From: Dehalococcoidia bacterium
GTDB taxonomy: Bacteria; Chloroflexota; Dehalococcoidia; UBA3495
Assembly: GCA_030753265.1 (NCBI GenBank)
Contig: JASMCQ010000008.1
Coordinates: forward strand, 1-59,978
DNA length: 59,978 bases
Direction: 5' to 3'
In this document: piece after piece, positions 37,486-47,243 of the stretch
Layout: each line of letters begins with the position of its first letter
Numbering within the stretch: position 1 is the first letter of the stretch
Position numbers and translations under genes: made by a program
The notes under the pieces: generated by a model
Told to the model about the DNA's origin: nothing
Databases searched by the model: none
What the model saw: only the letters and a program-made list of their open reading frames with translations

Positions 37486-38379
37486 TCACTCCCCGGCCAA
37501 GAACTCCCTGATGATTGTCGCCAACTCCCCAGGCTTGTCGTAGCCGATATCATGGATCGTCTCCGGTATCCAATGGACCCGGCATCCCGTCACGGCCGCG
37601 GCAGCCGCTCCCACCATGACCCGCCGCATCTGGGCGAATTCGGAGCCGGCCCGGTCGGGCGAAGGCCCGGCGGCGACGATCAGGGTGGGGCAGGTTATCT
37701 TCGGCAGGATGGTGGAGGCCGGCTGGTCCCACATCGCGCGGATCACCTGGGCGTGATTGTCTAGCTGCAGGATGTCGTGCATCTGACCGTCCCCGTCCTC
37801 GTAGACCATGGTCTGAACGATGCGCTCCACCTCGTCACTCCAGCAACCAGCAAGCTGGGACCGAAACCGGTCGAGGAGTTCCCGGCGGGTGCCGGAGACG
37901 TCTCGGGCGCGGACCCGGTTGGAGAACGCCTCCCAGGTGGCGCCGGGGTTCAGGCGGGGGTCGAGGAAGCCCCCGTCGATCATCACCAGGTTGCTGACCC
38001 GCTCCGGTTGGTAGGCCGCCATGGCTACGGCCACCTGGCCGCCCCAAGAGTGACCCATCACCACCGCCCGGTCCAACCCCAACCGGTCCATCAGCCCGGC
38101 CACGTCCGAGGCCAGGGCGGGCCAGTCGTACCCGCTACACGCCTGAGTGGTCTTGCCGTGGCCTCGTTGGTCCGGCGCAATGATCCGGAAATCTCCGGAA
38201 AGCAGGGGAGCGACCAGATCATACCAATGGCCGCTGGAGGCGAGCCCGTGCAGCGCGATAATGGGCAGGCCGTCTCCGCCCCAGTCCAGGTAGCGGACCC
38301 GCAAGTCCCCCACATCGACCCAGCCTTCAGTGGGGCGTTTCACCAGGGATTCCGAAGCAGTCAAATCAGAGTCTCCCAT
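37486..38379 (-). CDS. Alpha/beta hydrolase
   Basis: A 297-aa alpha/beta-hydrolase-fold enzyme. The oxyanion-hole motif HGLASSGHWYDL follows the first core strands, DQRGHGKT marks the next turn, and the nucleophile elbow is G-H-S-W-G-G. The catalytic His is expected in the C-terminal WIPETIHDIGYDKPGELA. It is similar in layout to hydrolases of small esters, lactones or meta-cleavage products. No lipase lid is obvious and no signal peptide is seen. It appears monocistronic, convergent with the phosphonate operon. Substrate unknown. Confidence 0.92.
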   Translation of the reverse strand: MGDSDLTASESLVKRPTEGWVDVGDLRVRYLDWGGDGLPIIALHGLASSGHWYDLVAPLLSGDFRIIAPDQRGHGKTTQACSGYDWPALASDVAGLMDRLGLDRAVVMGHSWGGQVAVAMAAYQPERVSNLVMIDGGFLDPRLNPGATWEAFSNRVRARDVSGTRRELLDRFRSQLAGCWSDEVERIVQTMVYEDGDGQMHDILQLDNHAQVIRAMWDQPASTILPKITCPTLIVAAGPSPDRAGSEFAQMRRVMVGAAAAAVTGCRVHWIPETIHDIGYDKPGELATIIREFLAGE

Positions 38380-38426
38380 TCGAGCAAAATCATGCCCTCA
38401 ACCCGGCCTCGATTCCAATCGTGACT

Positions 38427-38449
38427 CCCTTCTCCCTTTGGGAGAAGGG
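38427..38449. repeat. Perfect palindrome CCCTTCTCCC-TTT-GGGAGAAGGG
   Basis: A 10-bp perfect stem with a 3-nt loop, followed by CCGGGAATGAGGG. This is a dispersed intergenic hairpin type known from many genomes and not specific to one gene. Confidence 0.8.
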
Positions 38450-38589
38450 CCGGGAATGAGGGTCTTCAAGTACCGGCCGCTAATCCTAAGCCGCCGGTTC
38501 AAATCGCCTCTAGTGTCCGATACGCGGACCTGGAGCCGACATCGGCGCGATCGGGGTCGAGGCCGAGGCGAAGGGGGAAATCCCCCCAA

Positions 38590-38610
38590 CCCCCCTTTAC
38601 GAAAGGGGGG
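38590..38610. repeat. Palindrome CCCCCCTTT-acg-AAAGGGGGG
   Basis: A 9-bp perfect stem with a 3-nt loop, embedded in AATCCCCCCAA..., another widespread intergenic repeat. It shares the 38380-38647 gap with the preceding palindrome. No gene is present there. Confidence 0.8.
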
Positions 38611-38647
38611 CTTTCAAGAGGGTCGAGGGAGTCGGTAAACCGGGCCA

Positions 38648-39166
38648 TCAGCCGCGCTTTGCGGCGGCGACCCGTTCCCGCGCCAGCAGGTCGGCCTTCA
38701 CCTTCAGGCCTCCCGCGCCGTAGCCCCGCAGGTCGCCGTCGCTGGCGATGACCCGGTGGCAGGGTACGATCAGAACGAAGCGGTTCCGCGCCATGGCCTG
38801 CCCGGCGGCCCTGACCGCCAGAGGGCTACCGGCCTCTGATGCCAGCCAGGCGTAGCTCCTGGTCTCCCCGGCGGGTATCCGCCGGCAGGCGGCCCACGCC
38901 CTGCCGAAAAATGGCGGGGCGTCCGACAAGTCCAATTCGATCTCATCCAGCGCCCTGGCATCCCCTTCCATGTACTTATTCAGGCAACTGAGGACCTCCT
39001 CGAAACCGGAAGGGTTGTTGTCGGCCTGGTCCACCTCCGGCCCCAGCTCCTCCAGTGCCTCCTGGGGAGTCGGCTTCAGACTCAAGCCAATCAGTCCCTT
39101 CCCACTGCCCAGAAGGGCAACCCAGCCCACCGGCGTCTGAATCATGTGATAGTTGAACCGGCTCAT
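38648..39166 (-). CDS. ogt: Methylated-DNA--protein-cysteine methyltransferase
   Basis: A 172-aa O6-alkylguanine-DNA alkyltransferase, a suicide repair protein. The acceptor Cys136 is in VPCHRVI. The upstream GRAWAACRRIPAGETRSYAWLA and AVRAAGQAMARNR form the helix-turn-helix and Asn hinge region, and GYGAGGLKVKADLLARE is the usual C-terminal part. Its ATG overlaps the stop of the TgpA-like gene (ATGA), so it is the last gene of the MoxR-DUF58-TgpA operon, an uncommon partner for that membrane system. Confidence 0.95.
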   Translation of the reverse strand: MSRFNYHMIQTPVGWVALLGSGKGLIGLSLKPTPQEALEELGPEVDQADNNPSGFEEVLSCLNKYMEGDARALDEIELDLSDAPPFFGRAWAACRRIPAGETRSYAWLASEAGSPLAVRAAGQAMARNRFVLIVPCHRVIASDGDLRGYGAGGLKVKADLLARERVAAAKRG

Positions 39167-41676
39167 GTGCTACTCCTTTTGAAAACTCGCCACAGCAGCG
39201 GTAACCGCAACTTGAGCCAGGAATTGACCAACAGCTGGCTCTCCTCGCTGGCCAATTGCTTGGCGCCGTACCGGCTGCGAACGTATGCCCCAATCAACGC
39301 CGACACTTCCTCGTCGTGTCCGGGCAAGGCGGTACGTAGCCGCTCCCGGTACTGGTACGGCGTCTGGTGGACCGCCGGCCCGGCCGAGCCAAGGGCGCCC
39401 AGCAATCCCAGGCGGCGGTAGGCGGTCCGCGGGTCCCCGGAAGGGACCATATACCGCTTCCAGAGAATCCAAAGGGCGCCGGCCAGCGCCGAGAACAGAA
39501 CTACCGCGGCCGACAGCCAGGGGGCGATGTTCAGCAGCCTCTCTCTCCACACGGCGGCCGCCCCATCCGGACCTCCCGGTTGAGGAGGTTCGACCTCATC
39601 CTCGCAAAGGTCATCGTCCTCATCGAAGCAGATGTCTTCCAAGCTGGCTCCATCCGCCGTACTGGCAAACTCAGGGGGTAGTTCTTCGGCCACGGGCTGG
39701 TAAGACGGCGGAAGTTCGGCGCCAGGGGTCGGCTCGAAGGGTATCCACCCGTATTTGGGAAAGTATACCTCTACCCAGGCGTGGCTATGGCTGTCGGTAA
39801 CCACGTAAAGGTCCGTGTCGGTCACGTTGTCGCCGACGGTGTAGCCGGTGGCCAGGCGGGCCGGCACGTCCACCGAGCGAAGCAACACCGTCATCGCCGA
39901 GGCGAAGTACTCGCTATAGCCCTGTTTGAGGGTGAACAAGAAATGATCCACCCCATCGCTGTCGAAGGGTGGCGGATCCACTTTGAGGGTATAGGGGAGG
40001 CCGGCCAGGTGGGCTTCGATGGCTTTAGCCTTGTCGTATGGTGTCAGCGCCTCGGCGGTCAGTTGGGCTCCCAGGTCCCGCACCCGCTGGGGTAAGTCGT
40101 CGGGTAGCGCAGTGTACCTGACCATCGCCCAGGTGGGGAAATCGGTCCCGGCCCGCCGTAGCTGCAAGGGAGAGGCCCGGGATATCGAGGAGGTCACCGT
40201 GTAGCCATGCCCAGCCTTGATCTTGCCGCTGGTGCTCCGCAGTGAAAGCACGTCGGCCCGCTCCGGAAGCGCTTCGGCCAGAATGGCCTGCTGGGCCACT
40301 CCCTCACTGCGAATTACCTCCAGCAGCCGAAACCCGGGAGGCAGGCTGGCCGCCAGAGCGGAGTCTCGCGCGCCCGGTTGGCCGGTTATCCGGTAAAGCC
40401 CGTCGGCGGCGGCCGCCAACCCGGAGGGAAGCGACTGGAGCGCCTCCGGATCGGACAGGTCCAGGGTATAGGTGGGAGAATCGTAGGTCTCGACGTTCGC
40501 CTCCCGGCTGGTTGCCAGGGCCAGGCCTCCCGCGAAGAGGCTCCGAGTGGCGTAGTTGGGTGTCAAGAAGTAGGTGACCTCTATCCGGTTCAGGGGTTGT
40601 TGGCCAAGGGTGTAGCTGGGGACCCAGCCCATGGGTTGGAAAGTTGTATCCTGAGAAACCCATCCCTTGGAAGTATAGGTGCCGTAGGTGCGGGCTTTCC
40701 AGTACAAGGGCGCGGGAGACTCGACCCGAAGCACCTCGGCGGTCGTGGGTTGGATAGTCCCCTGAAAGGCCATCACGTCGCCCCATATGCGGTACCCCAG
40801 GGGACGCCGGGCCGGCAGACCGGCAAACAGGCGGTTGAAGTCGTCCTCCCAGTTTTTCAGGGGCGACCGGAGCGACTCGTAGACATCGTGGGCCGGTCCC
40901 ACCTTGTTGCCCTCGGGAATCACGAAGAACGCCACGAACAACACCATGGCCGCCAGAAGGAAGCTGTCGAACGCGGACAAAGACCCCAGATGGCCGTCGA
41001 ACTCAATATTGCGGCGTTGCCACTCCTGCCGGCGGCGCACCGCCTGCACCCTGGCCACCAGAAGCAGGGCGGTGAACAGGAAGAAGCCAAGGGTCTGGCT
41101 GGCGTCGGGCGGCAAGAAAGTCAGGTTGGAAAGCAGGCCGGCACCGCCCAGTATGAACACGCCCCAAAAGTTACGGTAGCGGGTGAAGAGCCAGAAGGCA
41201 AGAAAGCCCAGGAGCCAGGTTGCGGCGGTCAAACCAAAGGCAAAGGGCAGTTGGTCGATATTGATGCTGCCCTCTTTGGCCGCTCCGAACCAGAGGGCCA
41301 GCCGGTCCCACAACTCTCCGGCATTGGTTACAGACTCTTCTCCCCCTTGGAAAGAGGTTAGCTGCCAGACCACCACCAGGAGTCCAATCCCCAGTCCCAC
41401 GGATAAAAGCAGCGGGCCCCAGACCGGCACCCGGGCCAGGAGCAGCCCCGTCACCATGGCCAGGAGAAGAACGAAAGACAAACTTGGCGTCGGCGCCCAT
41501 TCAGCCTGGGTCACGGACCCAACCACAATCGTGAGGTTCAAGGCCAGCAGAAGCACCGCCACCCACCCGTCGCTGGGCCGCAGAATCCTGGCGAGCGCCA
41601 TTAACCCGCCGATCGCGAATTCAGAGTTGATGCGGTCCCGGAGGGTGGTGTCCGCCGGAAGTTCGCGCACCGTCAT
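39163..41676 (-). CDS. TgpA-like membrane transglutaminase protein
   Basis: An 837-aa membrane protein of the TgpA/DUF3488-transglutaminase type. Residues ~20-240 hold about six to seven hydrophobic helices. A periplasmic region follows, with a papain-like transglutaminase core (SEYFASAMTVLLRSVDVPARLATGYTVGD, then DSHSHAWVEVYFPKYGWIPFEPTP). The usual catalytic Cys position reads Ser in GYSEYFASA, where the family has Y-C-x-x-F-A. A single helix near residue 740 (APWLSAAVVLFSALAGALWIL) and a cytoplasmic DUF4129-like tail end the chain. The ATG overlaps the DUF58 gene stop. Confidence 0.9.
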   Translation of the reverse strand: MTVRELPADTTLRDRINSEFAIGGLMALARILRPSDGWVAVLLLALNLTIVVGSVTQAEWAPTPSLSFVLLLAMVTGLLLARVPVWGPLLLSVGLGIGLLVVVWQLTSFQGGEESVTNAGELWDRLALWFGAAKEGSINIDQLPFAFGLTAATWLLGFLAFWLFTRYRNFWGVFILGGAGLLSNLTFLPPDASQTLGFFLFTALLLVARVQAVRRRQEWQRRNIEFDGHLGSLSAFDSFLLAAMVLFVAFFVIPEGNKVGPAHDVYESLRSPLKNWEDDFNRLFAGLPARRPLGYRIWGDVMAFQGTIQPTTAEVLRVESPAPLYWKARTYGTYTSKGWVSQDTTFQPMGWVPSYTLGQQPLNRIEVTYFLTPNYATRSLFAGGLALATSREANVETYDSPTYTLDLSDPEALQSLPSGLAAAADGLYRITGQPGARDSALAASLPPGFRLLEVIRSEGVAQQAILAEALPERADVLSLRSTSGKIKAGHGYTVTSSISRASPLQLRRAGTDFPTWAMVRYTALPDDLPQRVRDLGAQLTAEALTPYDKAKAIEAHLAGLPYTLKVDPPPFDSDGVDHFLFTLKQGYSEYFASAMTVLLRSVDVPARLATGYTVGDNVTDTDLYVVTDSHSHAWVEVYFPKYGWIPFEPTPGAELPPSYQPVAEELPPEFASTADGASLEDICFDEDDDLCEDEVEPPQPGGPDGAAAVWRERLLNIAPWLSAAVVLFSALAGALWILWKRYMVPSGDPRTAYRRLGLLGALGSAGPAVHQTPYQYRERLRTALPGHDEEVSALIGAYVRSRYGAKQLASEESQLLVNSWLKLRLPLLWRVFKRSST

Positions 41677-42935
41677 GCGCTCGGCTCGCCGGCCGGTGGA
41701 CCGGAGGCGGCAGGGGCCATGTAGGCACGCCGGGGCGCGGAGAAACGGAGGGCTTCGTTCAAGGGCGCTCCCCGCTGCACGACATAGGTAGGAAGTTCGT
41801 TCGCCCAGAGGGCCTCCAGGACGGTCTCGATGCCGAGCGAATTACCGAATCCCTGGGGATCGACCATGACCACGTTCACCTGCACCCCCCGTCGGCGCAG
41901 GGCGGCAAGGGCCGGCACCCACTCGGGCCGGGGTGACGGGCTGATGACCGTCAAGGTGTTGAACCTGCTCAAAGAAGGACGCAGATCGTAGATAAAACGC
42001 GCCAGTGGGGTCACTCCCCGGGCGCGCACCGCGGCCAACGCCTCCATCAGCTTCCCCAAATACTCCGGGCTGCTGTAGGGACGGAGGATGAAACTGGGGT
42101 CACCATTGGTCGCCAAACCCACCGGCAACGAAAAATCGGCCAGGCGGGTGATTAATGAAGCGGCGATGGTCACGGCCAGTTCTTCCGTGTTGTCCACGTC
42201 TTCCGGGTCGCTACGGACGTGGGCGGCCTCCTCCAGATCCAGCACCACCCAGGCCTCGGCGGAAAGGCCCATGTCGAACTCCTTGACCATCAGGGAGTTC
42301 ATGCGGGCCGTGTAGGGCCAGTGGATGCGCCGCAAGCTGTCGCCGCTGCTGTAGGGGCGGACCGAAGCGACATCGGTGGTGATCTGGTCCCAGTGGCGTG
42401 TTGTGCGTCCGTCGCTGGGCAGGTTGGCGAAGCCGGGGTGCAGGTCCGGCAACGGTTCCGCGGCGGGCAACACCGTGTAAAGTTGGGGTTGCAGGAAGTG
42501 GCGCCGCAGCCGGAACAGGCCAAAGGGGTCCTGGCTGGTCACCAGAACCTGGCCGGTCTGGTAGACGCCCCGGCGGCTGAGGTAGGCCTCCGTCTTCCAG
42601 GTGCGGAACTGGTCCCGGACCATCGCCATCCCCCGCCCGGGAAGGTGGCCCGGCAGGTCTGAGACCTCCGCCACCTCCAGCCAGGACTTCGGCAGGCGGT
42701 TGTGATTCAGGATCCGGATCCGGCCTTCCAGGTATCCGCCGACCTGGCCCCTGGTGGCAAATCGGGTCAACTGGACCTCCAACCCCCGCAGGTTAAGCCA
42801 GGCCCAGATAAACCCCACAGGCAAGACCAGGAGCAGCACGTAGAGAAACCGGTAGAAGAACGTGAAGCCGGTGCCGAAGGCGTAAAAAGTTACAATAGCC
42901 AACAGCAAGATAATCCCGATGCTGCGCTTGCTCAT
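41673..42935 (-). CDS. DUF58 domain protein
   Basis: A 420-aa membrane-anchored protein with two N-terminal hydrophobic helices (residues 7-45), a beta-rich middle and a DUF58 core: VRPYSSGDSLRRIHWPYTARMNSLMVKEFD carries the R-x-Y-x-x-G-D-x-x-R-x-I-x-W signature. A vWA-like region follows (EAWVVLDLEEA). DUF58 proteins work with a MoxR ATPase and a transglutaminase-like membrane protein, exactly the neighbours here. The system is thought to assemble or activate cell-envelope or metal-dependent proteins. Confidence 0.92.
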   Translation of the reverse strand: MSKRSIGIILLLAIVTFYAFGTGFTFFYRFLYVLLLVLPVGFIWAWLNLRGLEVQLTRFATRGQVGGYLEGRIRILNHNRLPKSWLEVAEVSDLPGHLPGRGMAMVRDQFRTWKTEAYLSRRGVYQTGQVLVTSQDPFGLFRLRRHFLQPQLYTVLPAAEPLPDLHPGFANLPSDGRTTRHWDQITTDVASVRPYSSGDSLRRIHWPYTARMNSLMVKEFDMGLSAEAWVVLDLEEAAHVRSDPEDVDNTEELAVTIAASLITRLADFSLPVGLATNGDPSFILRPYSSPEYLGKLMEALAAVRARGVTPLARFIYDLRPSLSRFNTLTVISPSPRPEWVPALAALRRRGVQVNVVMVDPQGFGNSLGIETVLEALWANELPTYVVQRGAPLNEALRFSAPRRAYMAPAASGPPAGEPSA

Positions 42936-43178
42936 TTGTCATCCTACTCCACTCCGTGGGGCCCGTTGGTCGGCCCATCCACCGGCGCGGAGGATACTTT
43001 ACAGGAACGCCAGGTTTTCGCCTTAGTCAGAAACACAAAGCGAAATAATGTCTGGCGAAACAAAGGCGGGAAGGCTGCCTGTCAACGAGAACATTCAGCT
43101 TCGGACCGCGCGCCCGGTTATCACTGGGGAACGGGTCCCTTAGGCACACGAGGAAGGTCGAACCCGGCCCGGCCGCCT

Positions 43179-44132
43179 TTATCGGACCGCTCCCGGTACG
43201 GCCACATCATCAAGCAGTTCCCCAACCACGTCGGCGTTCCGCATGCCCCGCATCCTCGCGGAAGGGGAAAGTATGATCCGGTGGGCGATTACCGCCGGCG
43301 CCAGCGCCTTGATGTCGTCCGGGATGACGTAGTCGCGGTCCTGCACCAGCGCCAGCCCTCGAGCCGCCCGGAACAGCCCCAGCGAGGCCCGAGGTGAAGC
43401 TCCCAATGAGATGTCCTGATGCCGGCGAGTGGACTCCACCAGGCCCACCACGTATTGCCGCACCAGCCGGTCGACATAGACCGATTTGGCGGCTTCTTGC
43501 ATGCCGACAATATCTTCGGGCGTCGCCACCGGCCCCAGGGAATCGATCGGGTGCTCCGTTTCCTGCTGCTCGATGATCGACATCTCTTCGCTGAAGTCGG
43601 GGTAACCCAAACTGACGCGCAGCATGAACCGGTCCAATTGGGCTTCGGGCAGGGGAAAAGTGCCTTCGTATTCGATCGGATTCTGAGTGGCGAGGACAAT
43701 GAAGGGGTGATGGAGAAGGTGAGTCACTCCATCCACGGTGACCTGTAGCTCCTCCATCGCTTCCAGCAGGGCGGACTGCGTCTTCGGAGTTGCCCGGTTT
43801 ATCTCGTCGGCCAGCACTACCTGAGACATGATTGGGCCCGGCCGGAAGTGGAACTCCCCGTTGCGCTGGTCGTAGACTGAAATGCCCGATACGTCGCTGG
43901 GCAAAAGGTCGGGGGTGAACTGGATCCGTTTGAAAGAGCAGCCAATGGACGTGGCCAGGCTCTTGGCCAGCATCGTTTTACCGACGCCCGGTACGTCCTC
44001 CACCAGTACGTGGCCTCGGCCGATGAGGGCGGCCAACGCGGTTTCGATGACCGGCGTCTTCCCCACGATCACCTTGGCCACGTTTTCGACGATTTTCCGT
44101 GCTAGTGCCGAGGAGGGAACGACTTCCCGCAA
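43179..44132 (-). CDS. MoxR-family AAA+ ATPase
   Basis: A 317-aa MoxR-type chaperone ATPase. The Walker A motif is EDVPGVGKTMLAKSLA, Walker B VVLADEINRATPKTQSALLEAM, with sensor 1 in IVLATQNPIEYEGTFPLPEAQLDRF. The C-terminal lid has RRHQDISLGASPRASLGLFRAARGLAL. TTG start at 44132 with AAGGAGG 7 nt upstream. It heads the operon MoxR, DUF58, TgpA, Ogt. About 240 bp separate it from the DUF58 gene, with no gene between. Confidence 0.95.
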   Translation of the reverse strand: MREVVPSSALARKIVENVAKVIVGKTPVIETALAALIGRGHVLVEDVPGVGKTMLAKSLATSIGCSFKRIQFTPDLLPSDVSGISVYDQRNGEFHFRPGPIMSQVVLADEINRATPKTQSALLEAMEELQVTVDGVTHLLHHPFIVLATQNPIEYEGTFPLPEAQLDRFMLRVSLGYPDFSEEMSIIEQQETEHPIDSLGPVATPEDIVGMQEAAKSVYVDRLVRQYVVGLVESTRRHQDISLGASPRASLGLFRAARGLALVQDRDYVIPDDIKALAPAVIAHRIILSPSARMRGMRNADVVGELLDDVAVPGAVR

Positions 44133-44397
44133 GCAGGGCCTCCTTGCCGGAAATACTGTGCCTCAAGTTTAAGCCTGCAAGGTTGAAGTTTAACACAGGC
44201 CTTGGCGAAAGGCACGAAAACTGAGGCTCCCGGGGCAGGCCGGCGAGCAACCGGATCGCTCCACCCTACATCTAATCTTCCGGAGATATCGTATTCAATT
44301 CATAACCAGTTCGCTCCCGGCGCCCGTCGCGGGCGAGCGGACGGAAACCCAGATAGTCCAGGCAACAACCTGAGAAATTGCGCCAGAGGATATACTG

Positions 44398-45855
44398 ATG
44401 AAAGCCGTTGCAAATATCCGGCTCCCAGCTCTCGCGCTGACTGCCATCGCCGTGACCTTGTTGCTGGCCGCCTGTGGCAGCGGTAACGGGGTCCCAGACC
44501 AGCAATCGTCAGGAGTAGACAACTCGCCGGACCGAGGCGCGACCACAGCCGCTCCCGGAGTCCCGGCCATCGCGCCGGTTGCGGCGTTGCCTGGTCCGGA
44601 GGGAGCCTCCGCCTCATCGACTACCGCCGACCCGATAGGCGAGCCTGCCGCGGCGGATCAGTCCACTCCTGAGGGTTCGGGAGAAGACCGGCTGCCCGCC
44701 GAGTCACCGGCCCCGGCCCTCCGGGAGACCCCGGAGGCCGCTACCAAGGACCCCGGTCAGGCAGCGAACCAAGCATCCAGTCCCGAGCCGACGCCCAAAC
44801 CGACAGCCGGCATTGAAATAGGGGGGAAGGTCGGCGACCGGGCCCCGGAGTTTCAGGCTATTGCCAACTGGATCAACTCCAAGCCTTTGACCATGGAAAG
44901 CCTGCGAGGCAACGTCGTCCTCATCGACTTCTGGACCTACACCTGCGTCAACTGCATCCGCACCTTGCCTTACCTGAAAGATTGGTACAGCAAGTACGCC
45001 GACGAGGGACTGGTCATCGTGGGCGTGCACTCGCCCGAGTTCGAGTTCGAGAAGCTGACCGAGAACGTGGTGAGCAGCGTAACCAGCTTCGAACTGGAGT
45101 ATCTCATCGCTCAAGACAATGACTTCGGCACCTGGCGCGCTTACGGCAACCGCTTCTGGCCCGCCAAGTATCTGGTGGACCAGGACGGCACCGTACGCTA
45201 CGTCCACTTCGGGGAGGGCGCCTACGACGAGACCGAGGAGCGTATCCGGACCCTGCTGGAGGAAGCGGGCGTCGACCTTACAGGCGTGGCTGTCAACGAC
45301 ACTCCACCACCCGAGACCGATCCTCGGGCCTTGGCCAGAGACCGGGCAACCGGGACCACCCGGGAGATATACGGTGGCTACCTGAGGAACGCTTCCTCGC
45401 AAGGCATCTACGTCGCCGACCCCGTCTACTATGACGAACCGGAGCGGGTTTTCGAGTACCACGATACCGGCGTGCACCAGAACCAGTTCATCTACCTACA
45501 GGGTCTCTGGTTCAATGGGCTCGAGGAACTGCGCCACGCCCGCCAGACCGAGGACTACGAAGACCACATCGCCCTCAAGTTCTTCGCCACCAGCGTTAAT
45601 ACCGTCATCAGCTTCGAGGGCGAGGAGCCCTTCGACGTCAACGTGACCATCGATGGCCGCCCTCTTCTGCCCGGGGAAGCAGGCACCGACATGATGATCA
45701 GCGAAGGACGCAGCTTCTTCGCCGTGGACCAGGCGCGCCTTTACGAGGTGGTGGCGCTGCTCGAATTTGGCGGCCATGAGCTGACGCTAAGCTCTAACTC
45801 CCCCGACTTCGCCTTTTTCGCATTTACCTTCAGAGCCTACACGGAGGGACTGTAA
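44398..45855 (+). CDS. TlpA/DipZ-like thioredoxin-fold lipoprotein
   Basis: A 485-aa predicted lipoprotein: signal peptide with lipobox LLAAC (Cys26), then a long Pro/Thr/Ala-rich linker to about residue 140. The thioredoxin-like domain (residues ~145-310) has VLIDFWTYTCVNCIRTLPYLKDWY with C183-V-N-C186, and GVHSPEFEFEKLTENV. A C-terminal ~170-residue jelly-roll-like domain (FEYHDTGVHQNQFIYLQGLWFNG ... FDVNVTIDGRPLLPGEAGTDMM) matches the carbohydrate-binding-like tail of DipZ proteins. Extracytoplasmic thiol redox role. GAGGA precedes the ATG. Confidence 0.9.
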   Translation: MKAVANIRLPALALTAIAVTLLLAACGSGNGVPDQQSSGVDNSPDRGATTAAPGVPAIAPVAALPGPEGASASSTTADPIGEPAAADQSTPEGSGEDRLPAESPAPALRETPEAATKDPGQAANQASSPEPTPKPTAGIEIGGKVGDRAPEFQAIANWINSKPLTMESLRGNVVLIDFWTYTCVNCIRTLPYLKDWYSKYADEGLVIVGVHSPEFEFEKLTENVVSSVTSFELEYLIAQDNDFGTWRAYGNRFWPAKYLVDQDGTVRYVHFGEGAYDETEERIRTLLEEAGVDLTGVAVNDTPPPETDPRALARDRATGTTREIYGGYLRNASSQGIYVADPVYYDEPERVFEYHDTGVHQNQFIYLQGLWFNGLEELRHARQTEDYEDHIALKFFATSVNTVISFEGEEPFDVNVTIDGRPLLPGEAGTDMMISEGRSFFAVDQARLYEVVALLEFGGHELTLSSNSPDFAFFAFTFRAYTEGL

Positions 45856-45860
45856 ACGAC

Positions 45861-46799
45861 GTGCAATCCAGGTTAATTCGTCTGACAACCCGCCGGCTCC
45901 TGCCGGCTCTGGCCGCCCTCGTTGCGTTGGCCGCGGTGGCCTGCAGCAGCGCGGCCTCGACCGCACCGGCGCCGACGCCCGTGCCTCCGGGTCCGGCCAG
46001 CGGAGAGATCAAACCGATCCTGGCCACCACAGTGTTGCGGGTGGGCACCCAGCGGGTCGCCTTCCTTCTGGCCTCCACCGAGGCTCTCATCAAGGCGCCT
46101 GAGGCCACCGTGACCTCGGTGTTCCTGGGGAACGGTGAAGGGGAGGGCGAGCGCAAGCAGGCGGCCTTTCACCTTTGGCCCTACGAGGTTCGCGGCGCCT
46201 ACAGCACCCCGCTTACCTTCGACCGGCCCGGCCCCTGGCGCCTCGACATCACGGTGGAAGATGGGGCCGGCCCCGTCGCGACCCAACTGGCCATAGAGGT
46301 TGCCGAGAAAACAGGCATCCCCGAGATCGGCGCAATCCCGCCTTTGAGCCCAAATAAGACGCTCTACACCGTGGAACGCCTGGAAGAGCTGACCACCGAC
46401 TACACTCCGGACCCGGACCTGTACCAACTCACCATCGCCGAAGCACTGATCACGGGCCGCCCCACCGTCATCGTATTCGCCACGCCGGCCTTCTGCACCA
46501 GCCCCACCTGCGGGCCCTAGGTCGATGCGGTCACCGAGCTGAAGGAGAGGCACCGGGACCGGGCCAATTTCATCCACGTGGAGATCTACGACAACCCGGA
46601 CGAGATCCAGGGGGACCTCGACAAAGGGAGGTTCTCCAACCTGGTCCACGAATGGGGCCTCAGCGGGATTCCCCGCTGGTTCAACGAGTCGTGGACCTTC
46701 TTGCTGGGCACGGACGGCCGCATCTCCCAGCGCTTCGAGGGTTTTGCCACTGTGGACTAGATGGAGGAAGCCCTCGAGGCGGCCCTCCCCCCGGCCTAA
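45861..46799 (+). pseudogene. Thioredoxin-fold lipoprotein interrupted by two amber codons
   Basis: The gene starts at GTG 45861 with signal peptide and lipobox LAAVAC (Cys28), and continues in one frame to TAA at 46797-46799, but TAG codons occur at 46518-46520 (codon 220) and 46758-46760 (codon 300). The segment before the first TAG ends FCTSPTCGP, the redox motif of a thioredoxin-like fold. The segment after it (VDAVTELKERHRDRANFIHV ... SGIPRWFNESWTFLLGTDGRISQRF) is clearly the rest of the same fold. TAG is the normal stop of many neighbours, so this is most simply a decaying gene. Suppression cannot be excluded. Confidence 0.75.
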
Positions 46800-47243
46800 C
46801 CACCGTAGGCCCGTCCTCGGACCAGGGCTGACGGCCCGATCCGCCCAACGTTGGCCTGTGCCCTGCCTCGCCGGGGTCCCCAACCTCGCCAGCATCCCAC
46901 CGGCCAGGCGTTCCGGCGCGGACTGGCGCCCCTGAGGCGACTCAAGAACCCTCCATTACCTCCGTCTGGCCACGGAGCAGCCCCAGAGCAGAGCAGGTCC
47001 GAGGCGCGCTCGCCGGTGTGAGTGACTGTTGCTTCAAGCCACCCGCGTGGCTTGGATGCCTCGAACCCCGAAACAGCCCGGCCGGGCCACCACGGGCACG
47101 CTTATGGATTCTGATTGCCCACATCTTGAAACTAGGGTCAATCTCGACCTGACTGAGACACCGGTCGAGGGGATCAACAGCCACACTGAACGCAAGAAGG
47201 GGATACCGCTAAGGAAACTTGAGATTCGCATATTGGGGGAAGC
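46800..47243. other. Intergenic region between two broken genes
   Basis: About 440 bp with no credible ORF. GGGGGAAGC just before 47244 is the RBS of the following receiver fragment. Confidence 0.45.

Noticed and set aside
46518..46760. Amber codons at 46518 and 46758 as pyrrolysine
   Set aside because: TAG ends many neighbouring genes normally and no pyl genes are in the window; kept only as an open alternative in the findings.
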